DNA of 5,914 nucleotides, from assembly GCA_013044425.1 (NCBI GenBank), contig JABEUK010000156.1, positions 1 through 5,914 on the forward strand, read 5' to 3'. This DNA comes from Thermoplasmata archaeon. GTDB lineage: Archaea; Thermoplasmatota; Thermoplasmata; Lutacidiplasmatales; UBA184. The position numbers and the translations under genes are program-made. The notes below the pieces were generated by a model, which saw only the letters and a program-made list of their open reading frames with translations, was not told where the DNA came from and searched no databases. This document shows positions 1-5,914 of the stretch, piece by piece; the stretch's first letter is position 1; every line of letters starts with the position of its first letter.

Positions 1-2
1 GC

Positions 3-74
3 GGCCACCAACGGCAGCAATTTCTGTCGGAGTTCCTCGACCTCCACACGGAGACGGTGAAGTTCCTACTATAA
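3..74 (+). CDS. Possible C-terminal end of an unidentified gene cut by the left edge
   Basis: Reading frame 3 is open from the window edge and ends at TAA (72-74). It gives about 23 residues ending HTETVKFLL, which look like an amphipathic helix. The stop is followed by an AT-rich stretch, as expected at the end of a gene. If real, the gene converges on pdxT. The fragment is too short to identify. The opposite strand is almost as good: a GTG at 47 reads VEVEELRQKLLPLVA leftwards out of the window, and a TATA-like TTATA (plus positions 70-74) lies about 25 bp upstream of it, which would fit a leaderless archaeal transcript. I cannot decide between the two strands from this much sequence. Confidence 0.3.
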   Translation, partial: GHQRQQFLSEFLDLHTETVKFLL

Positions 75-336
75 GAACTATTATTTCCTAACGAACCCTA
101 AGTGGCTACGGGACCGTGTCCGGCCGGTGGTGGGGGGTCGCCCGCGCCCCTCGCGCCGTATCGGGCGGCCGGGCGCGCCGACGGTAGGGAAAAGTGCCGC
201 CCGGTGCGACGGTGCCCATCGTCGTCGCCTGCAGAGGCCCACATCGGCCCCGGTGCGTGGGACCGTCGCGCTCGTCGGCCGCGCACGTTTCCCGAGCGCG
301 TGGGACCTCGCAGCTCCGTTCCGATGGAAGCGGCGT
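75..336. other. Intergenic region with AT-rich start and very GC-rich body, no convincing gene
   Basis: No frame on either strand gives a protein-like product; the open frames are low-complexity Arg/Gly/Pro/Ala translations typical of GC-rich non-coding DNA. Composition shifts sharply: 61-120 is about 43% G+C by hand count, 121-180 is about 88%, and 241-300 about 77%. The GC-rich part has several possible stems: 143-149 with 171-177 (7 bp), the mutually exclusive 163-169 with 196-202 (7 bp), and 206-211 with 223-228 (6 bp, 11-nt loop). The 10-mer GCGTGGGACC occurs twice (255-264 and 298-307), and its GGGACC core also occurs at 110-115. A structured RNA is possible, but I saw no signature of tRNA, 5S rRNA, SRP RNA or RNase P RNA. 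The tract also includes whatever 3' end the pdxT operon uses; no U-rich terminator is obvious. Confidence 0.5.
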
Positions 337-933
337 TCAGGAAGAGCTCGACGCGGCCGACCTCAGGAAGGCGCGGTGAAGCCGCAGGTCCCGGGTGAGC
401 TCCGGGTGGAAGGTGAACCCCCAGACCGAGCCCTGGCGCACTCCGACGACCTCCTCCTCCCTCCAGGCGATCGCCCGGGCCGCCGGCCCGACCGATAGGA
501 TCCGTGGCGCTCGGATGAACACGCCCGGAAACGGCGGCCCCTCGAGGGCCTGCACCCGCACCGGACCCTCGAACGACTCACGTTGTCGCCCGTAGTCGTT
601 GCGTCGAACGCGGATGTCGAGCAACGCGAACGTAGGCGGGTCCCGGCCGCCCGGGCTCGGCTCCAGCGCGCGTGCGAGCACGATGAGTCCGGCGCACGTC
701 GCGAGGACGGCCAGACCTCCTTCGATGCGTTCCCGCATCGGGACCCAGAGACCCGTCCTCGCGAGGAGATCGGCGATCGTGGTGGACTCCCCTCCGGGAA
801 GGAAGAGCGCGTCGAGACCGACCAGGTCCTCCGGGCGTCGCACCCAAACGATGTGCTGCTCCGGAACGACCCGGCGCAAGGCGCGAAAGTGTTCGGGAAC
901 GTCCCCTTGCAGGGCGAGGACCCCGACGTTCAT
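337..933 (-). CDS. pdxT: Pyridoxal 5'-phosphate synthase glutaminase subunit PdxT
   Basis: PdxT is a class I glutamine amidotransferase. It hydrolyses glutamine and passes ammonia to the PdxS synthase in the cytoplasm, within the DXP-independent vitamin B6 route. The 198-residue product has the usual family length. It opens with the family signature GVLALQGDVPEH (4-15). The GGESTT oxyanion-loop motif is at 47-52, the nucleophile Cys80 sits in ATCAGL, the RNDYGRQ stretch is at 111-117, GVFIRAP is at 137-143, and the catalytic His176 and Glu178 are in FHPEL. All catalytic residues are present, so it should be active. The ATG at 933 is chosen because it overlaps the upstream gene's stop as ATGA (930-933), implying translational coupling; there is no good Shine-Dalgarno sequence at the usual distance. 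It is the last recognisable gene of the grpE operon. Its partner pdxS is not in the window. Confidence 0.96.
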   Translation of the reverse strand: MNVGVLALQGDVPEHFRALRRVVPEQHIVWVRRPEDLVGLDALFLPGGESTTIADLLARTGLWVPMRERIEGGLAVLATCAGLIVLARALEPSPGGRDPPTFALLDIRVRRNDYGRQRESFEGPVRVQALEGPPFPGVFIRAPRILSVGPAARAIAWREEEVVGVRQGSVWGFTFHPELTRDLRLHRAFLRSAASSSS

Positions 934-2237
934 CGGGGACCCAATGCTCGCAGCTCCTCGATGACCTCTTTCGCCCGATCGAAGCGGATCGCGTGTTCCT
1001 GAACCAAGCGCGCGACGACGCGGTCGACCTCGTCGGGGCGCGCACCGGCGCTGGTCGCCAGATTGCGGGCGTGGAGCTCCATATGGCCCCGCTGGATCCC
1101 CTCGGTCGCGAGAGCGCGGAGCGCCGCGAAGTTCTGCGCGAGGCCGACTGCGGCGACGATCTCGGCGAGCTCCCGAGCGGTCTTCACACCGAGGAGCTTG
1201 ACGTTCGCCTTCGCCGTCGGATGGACGGCCGTCGCGCCGCCGATGAGGCCGAGCGCCGTGGGGAGCTCGATGGAGCCGACCAGATTGCCGGCGGCGTCCT
1301 TCTCGTAGGTGGTCAGAGGCCGGACGACGGCGCCTTCCTCCGCGGACCATGCCGCGTAGGTATGTGCGCCGCTCTCGATCGCGCGGTAGTCGTTGCCGGT
1401 GGCGATGACCACGCTCGAGATACCGTTCATGATCCCCTTGTTGTGCGTCGCGCAGCGGTAGGGGTCCGCGACGGCGAGCGCGTACGCGTCCAGGATCGCC
1501 TCGACGACCTCCGGGCCGGTCGCTCGGTCCGTGGCGAGCAGGTCGACCCGGAAGGTCGCTCGGGCGCGGGCGAGCCGATGAACGGCGAGGTTGGAGATGA
1601 TGCGGAGCACGCTGCGGCCCCCGGCGAGACGCGCGAGCTCGGGGGCAAGCGCTTCGCACATGGTGTTGACCGCGTTCATCCCGCCGGCATCGCGCGCGTC
1701 CACCAATAGGTGAACGATCAACATCGATCCTCGGGGGGTCTGCAGCAGGCGGACCTCGAGGTCGCGGGCGCCGCCGCCGAACTTCACGAGCACGGGATCC
1801 TTCGCGTTCGCGGCCTCCAGGAGGCGGTCGCGCTCATCGAGGATCCGCAACCGTGCGGCCGCCGGATCGGGGACGTCCAGGATCTGGACCTGCCCGATCA
1901 TCACGGGAGCCGTCGCGCTCGCCCGAAACCCGCCCGTGGCCCGCGCAACTTTTGCCGCGTTCGATGCGGCGGCGACCACGCTCGGCTCTTCGATCGCCAT
2001 CGGGATGAGGCGATCCTGACCGTTGATGCGGAAGTTGGTGGCGACCCCGAGGGGGAACGGGTACACCCCGATCACGTTCTCGATCATCCGGTCGATCGTC
2101 GCGGGGTCGATCCCGGGGGGGAACTCATACGAGCGAACCTCGGCCTCCGTCAGTCCGGCCCACTCGCGAACGAGCTCTCGGCGCTCTTCGATCGTGCGTC
2201 GATACAGGCCGGAGATTTCCGAGGATCGCTCGCTCAT
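930..2237 (-). CDS. mvaA: Class II (bacterial-type) hydroxymethylglutaryl-CoA reductase
   Basis: This enzyme interconverts HMG-CoA and mevalonate using NAD(P)H. In an archaeon the likely role is mevalonate synthesis for isoprenoid lipids, although class II enzymes were first known as degradative. The 435-residue protein aligns by eye along its length with Pseudomonas mevalonii HMGR. ENVIGVYPFPLG is at 53-64, EEPSVVAAAS (catalytic Glu83/84) at 83-92, DARDAGGMNAVNTM at 180-193, THNKGIMNGI with Lys267 at 264-273, TGNDYRA with Asp283 at 280-286, and RGHMELHARN with catalytic His385 at 383-392. There is no membrane segment, unlike eukaryotic class I enzymes. The frame is open to an earlier ATG at 2264, but the start at 2237 is preferred: it overlaps the grpE stop as ATGA (2234-2237) and has GGAG 8 nt upstream. 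The stop overlaps pdxT in the same way. Cofactor preference cannot be read with confidence. The gene is sometimes named hmgA in archaea. Confidence 0.95.
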   Translation of the reverse strand: MSERSSEISGLYRRTIEERRELVREWAGLTEAEVRSYEFPPGIDPATIDRMIENVIGVYPFPLGVATNFRINGQDRLIPMAIEEPSVVAAASNAAKVARATGGFRASATAPVMIGQVQILDVPDPAAARLRILDERDRLLEAANAKDPVLVKFGGGARDLEVRLLQTPRGSMLIVHLLVDARDAGGMNAVNTMCEALAPELARLAGGRSVLRIISNLAVHRLARARATFRVDLLATDRATGPEVVEAILDAYALAVADPYRCATHNKGIMNGISSVVIATGNDYRAIESGAHTYAAWSAEEGAVVRPLTTYEKDAAGNLVGSIELPTALGLIGGATAVHPTAKANVKLLGVKTARELAEIVAAVGLAQNFAALRALATEGIQRGHMELHARNLATSAGARPDEVDRVVARLVQEHAIRFDRAKEVIEELRALGPR

Positions 2238-2791
2238 GGAGCGCGCTCCGAAGAGTCGGGCCACTCGGCCGTAGTGGCGGAAGGCTCGGGCTCGGGTTGG
2301 CGAGGGCCGCGAGCGACGACCACCTTCGCGGGTCGCAACAGGCCCCCGGGAAACCGGTATCCCTGTTGGACGATCTCGACGACCGTGCCTTCGGTCTGGT
2401 CTCCGATCGGAGGAGCTTCGGCGACGGCCTCGGCCTCATCGGCTCGGAACGGAGCGCCGATGCGGGTGACCGCTTCGACGCCTTCTCGCAGGATCAGGCG
2501 TTCCCACTCATGATTGAGAAGGTCGAGTCCTCGTCGAACGTCATCGGCGGAGTGGCCTGCCGCGAGCGCGGCGCCCGCACCCTGCACGGCCTCGTACAGC
2601 GGGATGAGGTCGAGCAGCACCGACGCGCGAGTCTGCCGCGCGATCGTCTCGCGTTCGCGCTCGGTCCGCCGACGATAGTTCTCGAAATCGGCGAGGAGGT
2701 ACTTGTAGCGGTTCGCCCAATCTTCGTTCGCCTCCGACGCGACCGCCTTGGGGGCGGTCGTCGGTGGGGGGGCCTCCTCAACATCGGCCAT
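2234..2791 (-). CDS. grpE: Nucleotide exchange factor GrpE, co-chaperone of DnaK
   Basis: GrpE releases ADP from DnaK (Hsp70) in the cytoplasm and works as a dimer built on a long coiled coil. Numbering from the ATG at 2791, the first 20 or so residues are Pro/Ala-rich and probably disordered. The coiled coil then carries the hallmark ADFENYRRRTERERE (about 34-48). The helical bundle follows with LLDLIPLYEAV. The C-terminal beta domain has GTVVEIVQQGYRF and LLRPAKVVVARG (about 135-162). A Pro/Glu-rich tail of about 20 residues ends the protein. At 185 residues it has normal length. A GTG at 2803 in the same frame would add four residues. Neither start has a Shine-Dalgarno sequence, so the transcript may be leaderless or nearly so. 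It is the first gene of the operon and is divergent from gyrB. dnaK and dnaJ are not in the window. Confidence 0.94.
   Translation of the reverse strand: MADVEEAPPPTTAPKAVASEANEDWANRYKYLLADFENYRRRTERERETIARQTRASVLLDLIPLYEAVQGAGAALAAGHSADDVRRGLDLLNHEWERLILREGVEAVTRIGAPFRADEAEAVAEAPPIGDQTEGTVVEIVQQGYRFPGGLLRPAKVVVARGPRQPEPEPSATTAEWPDSSERAP
2238..2249 (-). promoter_or_regulatory. Shine-Dalgarno of the HMG-CoA reductase gene within a 12-bp palindrome
   Basis: The bases just before the ATG at 2237 read GGAGCGCGCTCC, a perfect 12-bp palindrome. Its left arm GGAG is a plausible ribosome binding site with an 8-nt spacer. The right arm CTCC touches the start codon and could pair with it as a 4-bp stem closed by CGCG. 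It lies inside the 3' end of grpE and so codes for protein as well. The site supports the start at 2237; any regulatory effect of the pairing is inference. Confidence 0.5.
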
Positions 2792-2811
2792 CGAGGCGCT
2801 CACGAGCGGGG

Positions 2812-2830
2812 GCTATTTGGGCCTTTATCA
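2812..2830 (-). promoter_or_regulatory. Candidate promoter region of the grpE operon
   Basis: On the minus strand this AT-richer patch contains TGATAAAG (ATAAA at 2828-2824) and AAATAG (2818-2813). By the usual archaeal spacing of about 25 bp, the first would start transcription near 2801 (close to the GTG at 2803) and the second near 2791 (at the ATG). Both fit a leaderless or very short-leader mRNA, in line with the absence of a Shine-Dalgarno sequence. Which one is used cannot be told from sequence. No heat-shock operator was recognised. Confidence 0.35.
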
Positions 2831-2961
2831 TGGCGAACTCGGCACCGGCAATTGTCGACCCCGACGCTCCCACGCACTCCCCGGGTGGCGGGGTTTGCCG
2901 GGCTTCTGGCGCACGCCCGACCTCGGGGGTCCGGAGGGTCGATTTTCCGCCGAGGACATAC

Positions 2962-2970
2962 GCTTATAAT
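2962..2970 (+). promoter_or_regulatory. Candidate TATA box of the gyrB promoter
   Basis: GCTTATAAT is the clearest TATA-like element in the 215-227 bp between grpE and gyrB. Standard archaeal spacing puts transcription start near 2992-2994, about 26 nt before the gyrB ATG. The box is bracketed by a short inverted repeat, ACGC (2960-2963) and GCGT (2971-2974), which could be an operator or chance. The rest of the intergenic region (about 2831-2959) is GC-rich and shows nothing I can name. Confidence 0.5.
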
Positions 2971-2992
2971 GCGTGCCCGGCTCGGTAGAAAT

Positions 2993-4935
<1,943 letters not shown>

Positions 4936-4936
4936 C

Positions 4937-4944
4937 AGGAGGTG
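4937..4944 (+). promoter_or_regulatory. Strong Shine-Dalgarno sequence for the gene after gyrB
   Basis: AGGAGGTG begins just after the gyrB stop codon (TAG, 4933-4935) and lies 7 nt before the ATG at 4952, an ideal spacing. It fixes the start of the downstream gene and implies that the gene is translated from a shared gyrB mRNA, since there is no room for a separate promoter. The promoter-proximal genes here (grpE, gyrB) lack such a site. Confidence 0.85.
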
Positions 4945-4951
4945 CTGGCGG

Positions 4952-5914
4952 ATGGCCCCGGTGACGACGGTCGCGGAGGCTCTTCGCGCGATCCACCCCG
5001 GTGGGCCGGCGGTGCCGCGAAACGTCGTCACACGGCGCCCGAATGGGATCGTGATCGCGCTCGGGATTTTCGGGCCGCGCGGGGCGCTCCAGTGGCAGGG
5101 ACTGTGGCTCGCCGGGGGCGAAGTGCTGCCGCTCGGCGAAACCCCTCCGCGGAGCGTGCGCTCGACCGCTTCACAGCTCTCTGGATCGACGGCGCTCCTG
5201 GTCGATCTTGTCGAGTACGCCTGGGCGAACTACACCGAGCACCTCGTGGGGCTGGACGAGCGGATCGCTTCGTGGCCCACCTCCGCGACGTCGATCCCGA
5301 TCGCGGCGATCGAGTCGACCTCCCGCGAGGTGGCGGAAGCGCGGCGCCGGGTGATCCGACTCGTCTCGCTCGTCAGCCAGCTTGGGGAATCGCTCGGCTC
5401 CGCGTTCCCCGAGATCGGCCCGATCCTCCCGGAGATCCGTAGCGAAGCGACGCGGCAGGAAGCGCTGTGCACGGAGATCCAGAGCGTCCTCCGGGACGTC
5501 ATCTTACTGCGGGCCAGCCAGGACGGGAACCGGATCTCCGAATCGGCCGTGGAGCTCGGAAGGATATCCAACCAGATCAGCGCGCTCGCCAACACTTCCA
5601 ACATCCGCATGCTCGGGATCGCCTACCTCGCTCTCGTGATCGCGCTGATCGGGGCTGTCGTGCTCATCCCGAACACGACCGCAACGATCCTCGGGATGCC
5701 GAGCGCGAGCTGGGTCTCGGGGTTCTGGGTCGTCGTGATCCTTGCCGCCACGTCTGTCGTGCCGATCGTGATCGTCTTCACTCGGCCGTGGGTCCTGAGC
5801 TTGATGCGGGGGCTGGGCGGCTTCGAGCGTACCAGCCGGGAGGGCATGCAGGACCTTCGCGAAGTCTCGCTCGATTCCGCCGCGAGCACGGCCCCTTCCG
5901 AACCCCTTTTACCC
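4952..5914 (+). CDS. CorA-like two-helix membrane protein, cut by the right edge
   Basis: The frame runs open from the ATG at 4952 through 321 codons to the window end with no stop, so the protein is incomplete. The start is set by the Shine-Dalgarno site at 4937-4944. Residues 1-110 form a mixed N-terminal domain; about 115-218 is largely helical and charged. Two hydrophobic segments follow, about 220-247 and 257-276, joined by a short loop. This order (soluble domain, long helix, two C-terminal membrane helices) matches CorA-type divalent cation channels. Near the end of the first helix, IPNTTATILGMP (239-250) can be laid on the CorA pattern that ends in GMN, with Pro in place of the Asn. 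After helix two a tail of at least 40 residues continues, whereas CorA usually ends soon after. There is no signal peptide. Ion transport is inferred from architecture only. The coding frame itself is well supported by third-position G/C bias and the ribosome site. Confidence 0.85.
   Translation, partial: MAPVTTVAEALRAIHPGGPAVPRNVVTRRPNGIVIALGIFGPRGALQWQGLWLAGGEVLPLGETPPRSVRSTASQLSGSTALLVDLVEYAWANYTEHLVGLDERIASWPTSATSIPIAAIESTSREVAEARRRVIRLVSLVSQLGESLGSAFPEIGPILPEIRSEATRQEALCTEIQSVLRDVILLRASQDGNRISESAVELGRISNQISALANTSNIRMLGIAYLALVIALIGAVVLIPNTTATILGMPSASWVSGFWVVVILAATSVVPIVIVFTRPWVLSLMRGLGGFERTSREGMQDLREVSLDSAASTAPSEPLLP

Noticed and set aside
181..240. Possible RNase P RNA, from a GGGAAAAGTGCCGCC stretch resembling the conserved GAGGAAAGTC element
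   Set aside because: The match is imperfect and no matching 3' element (AGAA...GGCTTA type) is found at the right distance before pdxT coding sequence begins.
98..286. Minus-strand 62-codon open frame downstream of pdxT
   Set aside because: The composition is typical of random GC-rich DNA, there is no ribosome site of note, and no recognisable fold or motif.
109..336. SRP RNA or tRNA in the GC-rich tract
   Set aside because: The conserved SRP helix 8 motif (GGAAGGGAGCAG type) is absent on both strands, and no T-arm GGTTCRA with a matching stem is present.
102..498. Plus-strand open frames across the GC-rich tract and the end of pdxT
   Set aside because: Translations are low-complexity Arg/Pro/Gly/Ala, lack any motif, and run antisense through the well-supported pdxT.
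2237..2264. Start of HMG-CoA reductase at the upstream ATG (2264)
   Set aside because: The ATG at 2237 overlaps the grpE stop as ATGA, has GGAG 8 nt upstream, and matches the junction style used at pdxT.
4942..5442. Alternative 166-codon plus-strand frame after gyrB
   Set aside because: It overlaps the better frame starting at 4952, which has ideal Shine-Dalgarno spacing, sustained G/C third positions and coherent membrane helices. The alternative is Arg/Gly-rich with no motif.

Overview
The window looks like chromosomal DNA from a GC-rich archaeon, most plausibly a member of the Thermoplasmatota. This rests on the gene set and signals, not on any search. A class II (bacterial-type) HMG-CoA reductase and a bacterial-type DNA gyrase B subunit are both known in Thermoplasmatales and Archaeoglobales. 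TATA-like boxes lie about 25 bp upstream of expected transcript starts, and two genes lack a Shine-Dalgarno sequence. A GC-rich bacterium with a mevalonate pathway is a less likely alternative. No rRNA, tRNA, CRISPR array or insertion sequence was recognised.

Layout, left to right. Bases 1-74 may hold the last codons of a plus-strand gene cut by the window edge, but the opposite strand reads almost as well. An AT-rich stretch (about 61-108) then leads into a very GC-rich, apparently non-coding tract up to 336. Bases 337-2791 are a tight minus-strand operon, transcribed grpE, then HMG-CoA reductase, then pdxT. Both internal junctions are ATGA overlaps, where the stop of one gene shares bases with the start of the next. 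A short intergenic region (about 2792-3018) carries divergent promoters. On the plus strand, a complete gyrB (3019-4935) is followed 16 bp later, behind a strong Shine-Dalgarno sequence, by a gene that stays open to the right edge (4952-5914). That last gene encodes a two-helix membrane protein with CorA-like architecture.

How the genes relate. GrpE is the nucleotide exchange factor of the DnaK chaperone. HMG-CoA reductase makes mevalonate for archaeal lipid and isoprenoid synthesis. PdxT supplies ammonia to PdxS for pyridoxal phosphate. They share no pathway, so their overlapping arrangement suggests co-expression as housekeeping genes, not a dedicated system. GyrB is the ATPase subunit of gyrase, and its partner gyrA is not its immediate neighbour.

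I found no clearly new multi-gene system. The items most worth a second look are the CorA-like protein with GMP where CorA has GMN, the unexplained GC-rich tract at 109-336, the grpE-HMGR-pdxT operon, and small inverted repeats at the gyrB promoter and leader and at the HMG-CoA reductase start.
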